Source of the DNA: JAFKFH01 sp017307375
Lineage (GTDB): Bacteria > Pseudomonadota > Alphaproteobacteria > Ferrovibrionales > Ferrovibrionaceae
Assembly: GCA_965229335.1 (NCBI GenBank)
Contig: OZ245874.1
Coordinates: 5,270,001 to 5,334,000, forward strand
DNA: 64,000 nucleotides
Direction of reading: 5' to 3'
This document shows, in pieces, positions 38,514 to 46,379 of this stretch (positions are counted from its first letter, which is position 1; each line of letters begins with the position of its first letter). A program made the translations under genes and the position numbers. The notes beneath the pieces were generated by a model. The model searched no databases, was not told the DNA's origin, and was given only the letters and a program-made list of their open reading frames with translations.

Positions 38514-40148
38514 TCAACTCGCGCTCTTGGCGAATTCCTGGTCGCGCAGCACGAAGCGCTGGATCTTGCCGGTCTGGGTACGCGGCAGGGTTTCGACGAA
38601 TTCGATCGCGCGCGGATATTTGTAGGGGGCGATCTCGGCCTTCACGTAGTCCTGCAGGGCCTTGACGGTCTCGGGCGTCGCGTGGGCGTGGTCCTTGAGG
38701 ATGATGAAGGCCTTGACCAGCATGCCGCGGCCCTGGTCGGGGGCGCCGATCACCGCGCATTCGGCGACCAGCGGATGGGTCATCAGCACCGTCTCGACCT
38801 CGGGGCCGGAAATGTTGTAGCCGGCCGAGATGATCATGTCGTCGGCGCGGGCCTGGAACCAGAAATACCCGTCCTGGTCCATCATGTAGGCGTCGCCGGT
38901 GAGGTTCCAGCCGTCGCGCACATAGGCCGCCTGGCGTTCCGGATTGTCGAGATAGCGGCAGCCGGTCGGCCCGCGCACCGCAAGCTTGCCGACCGTGCCC
39001 GGCGGCACCGGCTCGCCCGCGTCGTCGACCACCCGCGCCTCGAAGCCCGGCACCGGCTTGCCCGTCGATCCCGGGCGGATATCGTCGTCGGCCGCCGAGA
39101 TGAAGATATGCAGCATCTCGGTCGCGCCGATGCCGTCGATGATCTTGATCCCGGTCGCCTCATGCCAGCCCTCCCAGGTCGGCCTGGGCAGAGTTTCACC
39201 GGCCGAGACGCAGCGGCGCAACGAGGAAAGGTCGTAGTTCCTCGCCAGCGACGTCATGCCGCGGTAGGCGGTCGGTGCGGTGAACAGTACCGTGACCTTG
39301 CGGTCCTGGATGGTCTTCAGCATCTTCTCGGGGTTGTACTGCTCGATCAGCAGCGTCGAGGCGCCGGCCCGGAACGGAAAGGTGACCAGCGCGCCGAGCC
39401 CGAAGGTAAAGGCCAGCGGCGGGCTGCCCGCGAAGATGTCGCTGGCCTGCGGCTTCAGCACATGGCGGCTGAAGGTGTCGCAGATCGCCAGCACGTCCTG
39501 GTGGCCGTGCATGCAGCCCTTCGGGTTGCCGGTGGTGCCCGAGGTGAAGGCGATCAGGCAGATATCGTCGGCCGCGGTGTCGACCGCGTCGAAGCGCGTG
39601 GGCTTGGCCGCCATGCGCGCTTCCAGCGAGGTATCGCCGCCGCCGTTGAAATAGACCGCCGTCTTCATCATGACGGCTTTTTCCATCGTCGTTTCGAGCT
39701 CGTCGCGCAGGCGCCAGTCGCACAGCGCCACCTTGATCTCGGCCTTGTCGGCCATGAACAGAAGCTCGCGCCAGCGCAGCAGTGGCATGGTGGCGACCGC
39801 GATGGCCCCGACCTTCATCACCGCAAACCAGCAGGCGACGTACATCAGGTTGTTCGGCGCCCGCAGCAGCACGCGATTGCCCGGCCGCACGCCGAGATCG
39901 TCGACCAGCACATGGGCGATGCGGTCGACCTTCTCGCGCAACTCGGCATAGCTCCAGGTCACGGTCTCGTCATGCAGCGCCGGCCGGTCGCCGTGCGCGG
40001 CCGCCGGCTTGTCGAGCAGTTCGACCGCGCAATTGAGCCGCGGCGGGTAATTCACCTCCGGCAGGGTGCGCAGGATGACCGGACAGGCTGCCGGGGGCGG
40101 CAGGCGGTCACGGGCGAACGTATCCTCGTAGGCCGACGGTTCAGACAT
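38514..40148 (-). CDS. Benzoate-CoA ligase family protein (2-aminobenzoate-CoA ligase type)
   Basis: ANL ligase of 544 residues activating an aromatic acid with ATP and CoA. Motifs: FTSGTTGNPKGCMHGH near 190, IDGIGATEMLHIFIS (typical of benzoate-CoA ligases), NLTGDAYMMDQDGYFWFQARADD, and C-terminal RTQTGKIQRF with the catalytic Lys. The SPPLAFTFGLG segment is also typical. It is 3 bases behind the acyl-CoA dehydrogenase gene and 13 bases before the fused oxygenase, so it supplies the aryl-CoA for that enzyme. Confidence 0.9.
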   Translation of the reverse strand: MSEPSAYEDTFARDRLPPPAACPVILRTLPEVNYPPRLNCAVELLDKPAAAHGDRPALHDETVTWSYAELREKVDRIAHVLVDDLGVRPGNRVLLRAPNNLMYVACWFAVMKVGAIAVATMPLLRWRELLFMADKAEIKVALCDWRLRDELETTMEKAVMMKTAVYFNGGGDTSLEARMAAKPTRFDAVDTAADDICLIAFTSGTTGNPKGCMHGHQDVLAICDTFSRHVLKPQASDIFAGSPPLAFTFGLGALVTFPFRAGASTLLIEQYNPEKMLKTIQDRKVTVLFTAPTAYRGMTSLARNYDLSSLRRCVSAGETLPRPTWEGWHEATGIKIIDGIGATEMLHIFISAADDDIRPGSTGKPVPGFEARVVDDAGEPVPPGTVGKLAVRGPTGCRYLDNPERQAAYVRDGWNLTGDAYMMDQDGYFWFQARADDMIISAGYNISGPEVETVLMTHPLVAECAVIGAPDQGRGMLVKAFIILKDHAHATPETVKALQDYVKAEIAPYKYPRAIEFVETLPRTQTGKIQRFVLRDQEFAKSAS

Positions 40149-40151
40149 GGC

Positions 40152-41336
40152 TCACCTCGTATTGCCGCCTTCGCCCAACCAGTTGCGGGTGGTGTGATCG
40201 GCGATGATCAGACGATTGACTTCGGTAGTGCCCTCGTAGATCCGCAGGGCGCGGATTTCGCGATAGAGGCTTTCGACCATGATCCCCGACTTGACCCCGA
40301 GACCGCCCCAGAGCTGGACGGCCTCGTCGATCACCTTCTGGGCGATCTCGGTGGCGAACATCTTGGCCATCGACGCTTCGCGGGTGACGCGCGCCGCCCC
40401 CGAATCCTTGGTCCAGGCCGAGCGGTAGACCAGCAGCGCGGCGGCATCGACCTGGGTCGCCATCTCGCCGATCTTCTGCTGGGTGATCTGGAAATCGGCC
40501 AGCTTCTGGCCGAACAGCTTGCGCTCCTGCCCGCGGGCCAGCGCCTCGTCCAGCGCGCGGCGGGCAAAACCCAGCGCCGCCGCCCCGACGGTCGAGCGGA
40601 AGATGTCCAGGTTGCTCATCGCCACCCGGAAGCCGTCGCCCGGCCGGCCCAGCATGTTGGCCTTCGGCACCTTCATGTCGGTGAACTTCAGCGTGCCCAG
40701 CGGATGCGGTGCGATCACGTCGATGCGCTCGGGCACGGTGAAGCCGGGCGTGCCGGCCTCGACGACGAAGGCCGACAGGCCCTTGGCCCCCGGTGCATCG
40801 CTGGTGCGGGCGAAAACCGTGTAGGTATCGGCAATGCCGCCGTTCGAAATCCAGGTCTTGACGCCGTTGACGAGGTAGTGGTCGCCGCGATCCTCGGCCG
40901 TCGTCGACATCGCCGCCACGTCGGAGCCCGCATCGGGCTCGGACATCGCCAGCGCGGCGATCTTCTCGCCACGCCCGATCGGCGGCAGGTACCTGGCCTT
41001 CTGCTCGGCCGTGCCGAACAGCGAGATCGGGCCGGATCCCAGCCCCTGCATCACGAAGGCGAAATCGGCCAGGCCGTGGTGATAGGCCAGGTGCTCGCGC
41101 GCCAGGCACAGCGAGCGGACGTCGAGCTTCTCGTACTCGCCGCCGGCCTCGGCCGGCACGGTCAGCCGCAGGAACCCGTCACGGCCCAGCGCCCGCACCG
41201 CGCGGATGCAGAAGTCGTCGGCATCGGCATGGTCATGCTCGTCGATATTGGCCCGGGCCCAGTCGCGCAGGCGGGCGGCCAGCGCGCGGTGCCGGTCTTC
41301 CAGGAACGGCCAGTCGAGATAGCTGCGGTCGGCCAT
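40152..41336 (-). CDS. Acyl-CoA dehydrogenase of the aryl-CoA operon
   Basis: FAD dehydrogenase of 394 residues with AMSEPDAGSDVA and VNGVKTWISNGG in the beta domain, and LWGGLGVKSGIMVESLYREIRALRIYEGTTEV at the C-terminus, the latter holding the usual EGTTE flavin/active-site region. Predicted to act on the alicyclic CoA thioester formed after ring reduction. ATG at 41336 lies 1 base after the enoyl-CoA hydratase stop. Confidence 0.9.
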   Translation of the reverse strand: MADRSYLDWPFLEDRHRALAARLRDWARANIDEHDHADADDFCIRAVRALGRDGFLRLTVPAEAGGEYEKLDVRSLCLAREHLAYHHGLADFAFVMQGLGSGPISLFGTAEQKARYLPPIGRGEKIAALAMSEPDAGSDVAAMSTTAEDRGDHYLVNGVKTWISNGGIADTYTVFARTSDAPGAKGLSAFVVEAGTPGFTVPERIDVIAPHPLGTLKFTDMKVPKANMLGRPGDGFRVAMSNLDIFRSTVGAAALGFARRALDEALARGQERKLFGQKLADFQITQQKIGEMATQVDAAALLVYRSAWTKDSGAARVTREASMAKMFATEIAQKVIDEAVQLWGGLGVKSGIMVESLYREIRALRIYEGTTEVNRLIIADHTTRNWLGEGGNTR

Positions 41337-41337
41337 T

Positions 41338-42171
41338 TCAGTCGCCCTCGAAGACGGGCTTCTGCTTGGCGACGAAGGCATGGTAGGCGCGCGCGAAATC
41401 GCGCGTCTGCATGCAGATCGCCTGGGCCTGCGCCTCGGCCTCGATCGCCTGGTCGATATCCATCGCCCATTCCTGGTGCAGGCACTTCTTGGTCATGCCG
41501 TGGGCGAAGGTCGGGCCGTCGGCCAGCTGGGTCGCCAGCGCCGTGGCTTCGCCGTTCAGCGCCTCGGGGGCGACGAGCCGGTTGAAGAAGCCCCAGCGCT
41601 CGCCCTCCTCGCCCGAGAACGAGCGGCCGGTATAGAGCAGTTCGGCGGCGCGGCCCGAGCCGATGATGCGCGGCAGGATGTTGCAGGCGCCCATGTCGGC
41701 GCCGGCGAGGCCGACACGCACGAACAGGAAGGCGGTCTTGGACCGCGCGGTGCCCAGCCGCAGGTCGGCGGCCATCGCGACGATGGCGCCGGCCCCGGCG
41801 CAGACGCCGTCGACCGCGGCGACGATCGGCTGCGGACAGGCGCGCATCGCCTTGACCAGGTCGCCGGTCATCCGGGTGAAATCGAGCAGGCCGCCCATGT
41901 CGTTGGCTTCCTGCATCCGCACCAGCGGGCCGATGATGTCGTGGACATCGCCGCCCGAGCAGAAATTCTCGCCGGCGCCGGTCACCACGACGGTCTTCAC
42001 GTCACGGGCATAGACAAGGTCGCGGAAGGTGTCGCGCAGTTCGGCGTAGGACTCGAAGGTCAGCGGGTTCTTGCGCTCGGGACGGTTCAGGGTGATCGTC
42101 GCCACCTTGCCCGACACTTCCCACTTGAAATGCTGCTTCTGCCAAGCGGCAGCGCTGCCGACGTCCTTCAT
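41338..42171 (-). CDS. Enoyl-CoA hydratase/isomerase family protein
   Basis: Crotonase-fold protein of 277 residues. The oxyanion-hole segments are GAGENFCSGGDVHD and DGVCAGAGAIVAMAADLRLG; the helix that usually bears the acid/base residue is FVRVGLAGADMGACNILPRIIG. It fits the hydratases found in 2-aminobenzoyl-CoA clusters. Start overlaps the MarR stop as ATGA. Confidence 0.9.
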   Translation of the reverse strand: MKDVGSAAAWQKQHFKWEVSGKVATITLNRPERKNPLTFESYAELRDTFRDLVYARDVKTVVVTGAGENFCSGGDVHDIIGPLVRMQEANDMGGLLDFTRMTGDLVKAMRACPQPIVAAVDGVCAGAGAIVAMAADLRLGTARSKTAFLFVRVGLAGADMGACNILPRIIGSGRAAELLYTGRSFSGEEGERWGFFNRLVAPEALNGEATALATQLADGPTFAHGMTKKCLHQEWAMDIDQAIEAEAQAQAICMQTRDFARAYHAFVAKQKPVFEGD

Positions 42172-42671
42172 CCCTGGTCACTCCCATTGTGCAAGGCCAC
42201 CTTCAATTCCCCGAGGCGGCTGTAGAGGTCACGCAGGCCCGCCTTGCCGATGCCGGCAAAGGCCTGCTCGATCAAACCCTGGTGGGCCGGCGCCATCTCG
42301 GCGAACTGGCGGCGCCCGGCATCGGTCAGGCGCACGCGCTGGCTGCGCCGGTCAGTCGCATCGGTCTCGCGGCTGACCAGGCCTTCCTGCACCAGCCGGT
42401 CGATCAGGCCGGTGACGTTGCCGTTCGAGACCATCAGATGGCCCGACAGCTCGCTCATCGTCATGCCCTGCGGCGCGCGGTCGAGCTGGGCGATGATGTC
42501 GAAGCGCGGCAGGGTGATGTCGAACCGTTCGCGCAGGAAGGCGCGGACGCGCTGCTCCATCATCGTCGAGCAGGTCAGGAGGCGCAGCCAGGCGCGCAGT
42601 TCCAGCTTGTCGTCGACGCTGGTCGACGTCTCGCGATCGGTCAGCGGCGCGGCCGAGCCGGCATCCGTCAT
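42168..42671 (-). CDS. MarR-family regulator of the aryl-CoA operon
   Basis: MarR protein of 167 residues with HTH MTMSELSGHLMVSNGNVTGLIDRLVQ and wing ATDRRSQRVRLTD. It lies inside the operon between the SDR and hydratase genes, overlapping both by 4 bases, so it is probably autoregulated. The 30-bp palindrome at 43471-43500 is its most likely operator. A CoA-thioester inducer would be expected by analogy with other aryl-CoA MarR regulators. Confidence 0.88.
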   Translation of the reverse strand: MTDAGSAAPLTDRETSTSVDDKLELRAWLRLLTCSTMMEQRVRAFLRERFDITLPRFDIIAQLDRAPQGMTMSELSGHLMVSNGNVTGLIDRLVQEGLVSRETDATDRRSQRVRLTDAGRRQFAEMAPAHQGLIEQAFAGIGKAGLRDLYSRLGELKVALHNGSDQG

Positions 42672-43453
42672 TTCGCGACCTCGCCGCCATCGACCGGGAT
42701 GGCCTGGCCGGTCACCGCGCCGGCATCGGGCAGGCAGAGGAACCGGACCGCGGCCGCCACTTCCTGCGGCTGCACCAGCCGCCCCTGCGGATTGTCCCTG
42801 GTCAGTTCGGCCATTGCCTGCTCGGGCGAACGGCCGGTCTTCTCGACGATGTTGGCGATGGTCTCGCCGGTCATCTCGGTATCGACATAGCCGGGGCAGA
42901 CCGCGTTCACCGTGATGTTCTTGCGCGCCAGTTCCTTGGCCAGGCCTCGGGTGAGACCGACGACGCCGTGCTTGGCGGCGCAATAGGCGACCACGTAGCC
43001 ATAGCCGGTCAGCCCGGCGGTCGAGGCGACGTTGACGATACGCCCCTGCCCCGCCGCCAGCATGCCCGGCACCGCCGCGCGGGCGCAGAGATAGGCCGAG
43101 GTCAGGTTGATCGCCACCATCTCATTCCAGTGGGCGAGATCCATCCTGGCGAAGGGCTTCGAGGTGCCGCGGCCGGCATTGTTGACCAGGATCGTCACCG
43201 GCCCGCGCGCCGCCGCCGCGCGCTCGAAGGCCCCGGCGACCGACGCCTCGTCGGTCACGTCGATCGCTTCGAACCCGGCCGGCACGCCGAACTCGGCGAT
43301 CAGGCTCGCCGTCCGCTCGGCCAGCAGCGCGGCGTCGCGCGCGACCAGGGTAACGGCCGCCCCTTCCGCCGCAAGCGACCGGGCAATCGCCCAGCCGATC
43401 CCGCGGCTCGCCCCTGTCACCAGCGCCTGGCTTCCCTGCAGTCGACCCGTCAC
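42668..43453 (-). CDS. SDR-family dehydrogenase, first gene of the aryl-CoA operon
   Basis: Short-chain dehydrogenase of 261 residues: TGASRGIGWAIA, VNNAGRG, Ser in VASTAG, YCAAK, and PGYVDTEMT. Likely a 3-hydroxyacyl-CoA dehydrogenase acting on the alicyclic intermediate. GTG start at 43453 with AGGAGG 8 bases upstream. It follows the promoter/operator directly. Confidence 0.88.
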   Translation of the reverse strand: MTGRLQGSQALVTGASRGIGWAIARSLAAEGAAVTLVARDAALLAERTASLIAEFGVPAGFEAIDVTDEASVAGAFERAAAARGPVTILVNNAGRGTSKPFARMDLAHWNEMVAINLTSAYLCARAAVPGMLAAGQGRIVNVASTAGLTGYGYVVAYCAAKHGVVGLTRGLAKELARKNITVNAVCPGYVDTEMTGETIANIVEKTGRSPEQAMAELTRDNPQGRLVQPQEVAAAVRFLCLPDAGAVTGQAIPVDGGEVAK

Positions 43454-43470
43454 GGCTCGGCCTCCTGATT

Positions 43471-43500
43471 CCGATTTGTTTTAAACCTAAAATAAATCGG
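43471..43500 (-). promoter_or_regulatory. 30-bp palindromic operator of the aryl-CoA operon
   Basis: Arms CCGATTTGTTTTA (43471-43483) and TAAAATAAATCGG (43488-43500) match at 12 of 13 positions around a 4-base spacer. It is AT-rich and sits 17 bases upstream of the SDR start. It is the natural site for the operon's own MarR protein. Confidence 0.7.
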
Positions 43501-43521
43501 CGCAGCCGGCAAGGAGATGAA

Positions 43522-43564
43522 ATGCAACCATTCAGTTGCATGATCGGGACCCTCGGCCTAACGT
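43522..43564 (+). promoter_or_regulatory. Promoter and palindromic operator of the ArsR-type gene
   Basis: Perfect palindrome ATGCAAC-N6-GTTGCAT (43522-43541). Its right arm contains a possible -35 TTGCAT (43536-43541), followed by a 17-base spacer and TAACGT (43559-43564). The ArsR-type gene starts at 43589, so autoregulation is likely. The divergent aryl-CoA operon promoter lies close by. Confidence 0.55.
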
Positions 43565-43588
43565 CGATGGCTCCGGGAGGTGCGGACC

Positions 43589-43915
43589 ATGGCTGGACAC
43601 ACGGCGAAGACGATGGCCCCGATTTTCGCCGCCCTGGGCGACCCGACCCGCTTGGCGCTGTTCATCCGCCTCGCCGACGGCCAGGGCCGCTCGATCGCCA
43701 CGCTCTCGGCCGACGCGGCGATAACCCGCCAGGCGGTGACCAGGCATCTGCGGGTGCTGGAAGCGGCCGGGCTGGTCGCCTCGCTGCGGCTGGGCCGCGA
43801 AACCCGGTTCACCTTCAGGCCGGAACCGATCGCCGGGATGCGCGGCTATCTCGACGACGTCTCGCGGCAATGGAATGACGCGCCGGGACGGCTTAAAGGC
43901 ATCCTGGAAGATTGA
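43589..43915 (+). CDS. ArsR-family transcriptional regulator
   Basis: Small winged-helix protein of 108 residues: FAALGDPTRLALFIRLADG, recognition helix ITRQAVTRHLRVLEAAGLV, wing LGRETRFTFRPEPI. No metal-binding Cys cluster (no ELCVCDL motif), so it is probably not a metal sensor. It belongs with the SdpR-like regulators usually paired with SRPBCC proteins, but no such partner follows here. ATG at 43589 has GGGAGG 8 bases upstream; a GTG at 43580 is less likely. Confidence 0.85.
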   Translation: MAGHTAKTMAPIFAALGDPTRLALFIRLADGQGRSIATLSADAAITRQAVTRHLRVLEAAGLVASLRLGRETRFTFRPEPIAGMRGYLDDVSRQWNDAPGRLKGILED

Positions 43916-43933
43916 GGATCATATTCTTACGAT

Positions 43934-44040
43934 CGTCATTCCGGCAAAAGCCGGAATCCAGGGTATGCGCCGCACCGCTTGCGACACCCTTGCCCCGGAT
44001 CCCGGATCTCCGCTTCGCTAAGTCCGGGATGACGACGATG
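43934..44040. repeat. Intergenic repeat, copy 2
   Basis: Related to the element at 16169-16273. The ends form an imperfect inverted repeat (CGTCATTCCGG and CCGGGATGACG), with an inner hairpin CCGGCAAAAGCCGG and TTGCCCCGGATCCCGGATC. It overlaps the 3' end of the NmrA-like gene, whose last codons (SSSSRT and the stop) come from the repeat. Confidence 0.65.
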
Positions 44041-44929
44041 GCTTGAGGAAACGGCCCTCCTTCAGCCATGCCGCAAGCGGTGTCGTCCTGCTGCCGGTGA
44101 CCTTTTCGAACAGGTCGTTGGCCGGCAAGGCTTGGCGCAGCGCGATGCCGACCGTCGCTATATGGGCCGCCATGTCGCTGCCGATGCGCGGGTCCGTGGC
44201 TGCGAGCGCGTTCAGCCGATCGCGCCAGGCTTCGGGCGCGATGGTCTCGTGCCGCAGGTCACGGCCGAGATGCCGCCCGATGATGGCCGCGGCCTCGCCA
44301 TGGGTCAGGCGCTGGTCGCCGGTCGGATAGACGGCTTTCGCATCGCCGAAACGTTCGGGATGCAGCAAAGCCGCGGCGGCGAACCGCCCGGCATCGGTGC
44401 CCGACATCCAGGCCATCGGCACATCGCCGAAGGAATTCCGGATCACGCCGTCGCCCAATATGTCGGCCCGGTGCAACAGGTCGAGGTTTTCCAGGAACAG
44501 TGCCGCGATCCGCAGGTGCAGGCAGGCGAAACCGGCCCATTCCAGGATCTCCTCGGCGAGGAACTGTGCGCGGCCGAGATGGCTGGGGCTGTCCGGGCGC
44601 GAGACGCCCATCGACATGACGACGACCCGCCGCAGCCCCGCAGCCCTGCCCGCCGCGGCAAAATTCGCCGCGGCCTCGACGATGCCAGCGGCGACCGGAT
44701 AGGTGAAATAGGCGGTTTCGACCCCGTCGAGCGCGGGTGCCAGCGCGCGACGGTCATGCAGGTCGCCGGCCACCACCTCGATGCCCTGCCCGGCCAGCAC
44801 CTCGCTTCGTTCGTCGAGACGGCGCACCAGCGCCCGCACCGGCCGCCCGGCCTCGCGCAGCGCCCGGATCACCGTCATGCCCGTACCGCCATGGCGCCCG
44901 GCCGCACCGACAACCAGAATGGGTTTCAT
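44018..44929 (-). CDS. NmrA-family NAD(P)-binding protein
   Basis: Atypical SDR/NmrA-like protein of 303 residues: ILVVGAAGRHGGTGMTVIRALREAG nucleotide-binding motif, then VVAGDLHDRRALAPALDGVETAYF and VVMSMGVSRP. No catalytic Tyr-x3-Lys is obvious, so it may be a redox sensor or an ascorbate/quinone reductase-like enzyme. The C-terminus runs into an intergenic repeat, suggesting that the original stop was replaced. Preceded by a strong palindrome and promoter. Confidence 0.8.
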   Translation of the reverse strand: MKPILVVGAAGRHGGTGMTVIRALREAGRPVRALVRRLDERSEVLAGQGIEVVAGDLHDRRALAPALDGVETAYFTYPVAAGIVEAAANFAAAGRAAGLRRVVVMSMGVSRPDSPSHLGRAQFLAEEILEWAGFACLHLRIAALFLENLDLLHRADILGDGVIRNSFGDVPMAWMSGTDAGRFAAAALLHPERFGDAKAVYPTGDQRLTHGEAAAIIGRHLGRDLRHETIAPEAWRDRLNALAATDPRIGSDMAAHIATVGIALRQALPANDLFEKVTGSRTTPLAAWLKEGRFLKPSSSSRT

Positions 44930-44940
44930 CGTTTCTCGCT

Positions 44941-44988
44941 CCATATAGTGTATATGCACTATATGGAGCGGAGAGGCGGCCGGCAAGC
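44941..44988 (-). promoter_or_regulatory. Promoter and 26-bp palindrome before the NmrA-like gene
   Basis: Perfect 10-bp arms CCATATAGTG and CACTATATGG around 6 bases (44941-44966). On the minus strand TTGCCG, 17 bases and TATAGT form a promoter, with the -10 inside the palindrome. The MarR gene just upstream (stop at 44990) is the likely binding protein. The palindrome ends 11 bases before the start codon at 44929. Confidence 0.65.
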
Positions 44989-44989
44989 G

Positions 44990-45436
44990 TCATCGCACGG
45001 CGCGCCGCAAGGCCTCCAGCGCATGGCGCACCGCGCTCGCCTGCCCGCTTGCCAGCCGCTCGGTGGTCGCGCGCTGCGCCTGCCGCCATTTCGGCACGGC
45101 CTGATCGAGCAAGGCGCGGCCGGCCGGGGTCAGCCGGTAGTTCACGGCCCGGCCGCGGTCGCCGTCGCGCTCGATCAACCCGCGTTCGACCAGGCGCTTG
45201 AAGTTGCGCACCAGCGTCGTCCGCTCATAGGCCAGCCGTTCGGCCAGTTCGGTGATCGAGTTGGCCCGGCCGCGCGCGACGACGCCGAGCAGCGTGAACT
45301 CGGTCACCTCGAGATCGAGCGGCGCCAGCACGTCGTTATAGGCGCGCGTCACCGCCCGCGCCGTCATCCGGCTGCCCAGGCAGAAGCAGTCGCGCACGAT
45401 GGCGTCGAGGACGTCGTCAAGGTCGGGGGCGGTCAT
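44990..45436 (-). CDS. MarR-family regulator with an N-terminal cysteine pair
   Basis: MarR protein of 148 residues. HTH: SITELAERLAYERTTLVRNFKRLVE, wing DGDRGRAVNYRLT. Cys18 and Cys20 in the DCFCLGSR segment could act as a redox switch, as in OhrR-type members, though this is inference. Start overlaps the LysR stop as ATGA; the next gene down is the NmrA-like protein behind a palindromic promoter. Confidence 0.85.
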   Translation of the reverse strand: MTAPDLDDVLDAIVRDCFCLGSRMTARAVTRAYNDVLAPLDLEVTEFTLLGVVARGRANSITELAERLAYERTTLVRNFKRLVERGLIERDGDRGRAVNYRLTPAGRALLDQAVPKWRQAQRATTERLASGQASAVRHALEALRRAVR

Positions 45437-46290
45437 GGCAGCAGCGCCAGGAAGGCACGCACCGCCGGCTCCTGCGCCGCGGTCTCGCGGGTGACGACAT
45501 GGAGCTTGCGGCGCAGATTGGGCCTGAGCCGCAGGGCCGTGAGATCGGCGGCATCGGACAGCGCCAGCTCGGGCAGGATGGTGAAGCCGAGGCCTTCCCG
45601 GACCATGGCGATCAGCGTGGTGTTGTCGCGCACCATGCAGACGATCTCGGGCCGGCTGCCGGCCAGCCCCAGCAGTTCCTCGATCATCGTCTCACACCCG
45701 CCGCCCGACATCACCATCCGATCGCCGTCGAGATCGGCGAGCGTGGCTTCGCGCCGGTTGCCGAGGCGATGGCCCGGCGGCAGCAGCACGACATACTGAT
45801 CCTCCGCGACCGTCCGGGCCACCAGCCCCGGCGCCAGATGGTTGGTGATGCCGATGTCGATGGCGCCGGCCAGCGCCCAGTCGCGCACCTCCGGGTCGTT
45901 GCCTTCATAGAGGCTGACCGCGACCTTGGGGTAGCGCGCCCGGAACTGGCGCAGCCAGCCCGGCACCAGGCGGATCGCCGCACTCTGCACCGCGCCCAGC
46001 CGCAGCCTGGCACCGGCGAGATCGGCCCCGCCGCCACAGGCGGCCAGCCGTTCGATGGCGGCGAGCGCCGCCCGCACCTCGACCAGCGCGGTCTCGCCGG
46101 CCTGGGTCGGGATGACGCCGTCGCGCCCGCGGCGGAACAAGGTCACGCCCAACCCGGCCTCGACCGCGCCCACCGCCTGGCTGACGGCCGACTGGGTCAG
46201 GCCGAGGCGGCTGGCCGCGGCGGTGAAGCCCTGCGTCTCGGCGACGGCGGCAAGGCAGCGCAATTGCGGAATCGAGATATTAGCCAGCAT
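45433..46290 (-). CDS. LysR-family transcriptional regulator
   Basis: LysR regulator of 285 residues. N-terminal HTH: FTAAASRLGLTQSAVSQAVGAVEAGLGVTLFRRGRDGVIPTQAG. Effector domain from about 88. It is divergent from the nitrilase gene with an 89-base gap, the classical layout for a LysR activator of that gene. Confidence 0.9.
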   Translation of the reverse strand: MLANISIPQLRCLAAVAETQGFTAAASRLGLTQSAVSQAVGAVEAGLGVTLFRRGRDGVIPTQAGETALVEVRAALAAIERLAACGGGADLAGARLRLGAVQSAAIRLVPGWLRQFRARYPKVAVSLYEGNDPEVRDWALAGAIDIGITNHLAPGLVARTVAEDQYVVLLPPGHRLGNRREATLADLDGDRMVMSGGGCETMIEELLGLAGSRPEIVCMVRDNTTLIAMVREGLGFTILPELALSDAADLTALRLRPNLRRKLHVVTRETAAQEPAVRAFLALLP

Positions 46291-46379
46291 GATCTGTCGA
46301 TATCAGGACGATTAATTTCCCTTATTCTCGCCCGGGCCCTACACCATGGCAATCGTCTTCCTCGCCAGGAGTGGCCGCC

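Noticed and set aside
46291..46379. LysR operator (T-N11-A) in the LysR-nitrilase gap
   Set aside because: Several weak T-N11-A matches exist in this short AT-richer gap, but none is symmetric enough to choose.
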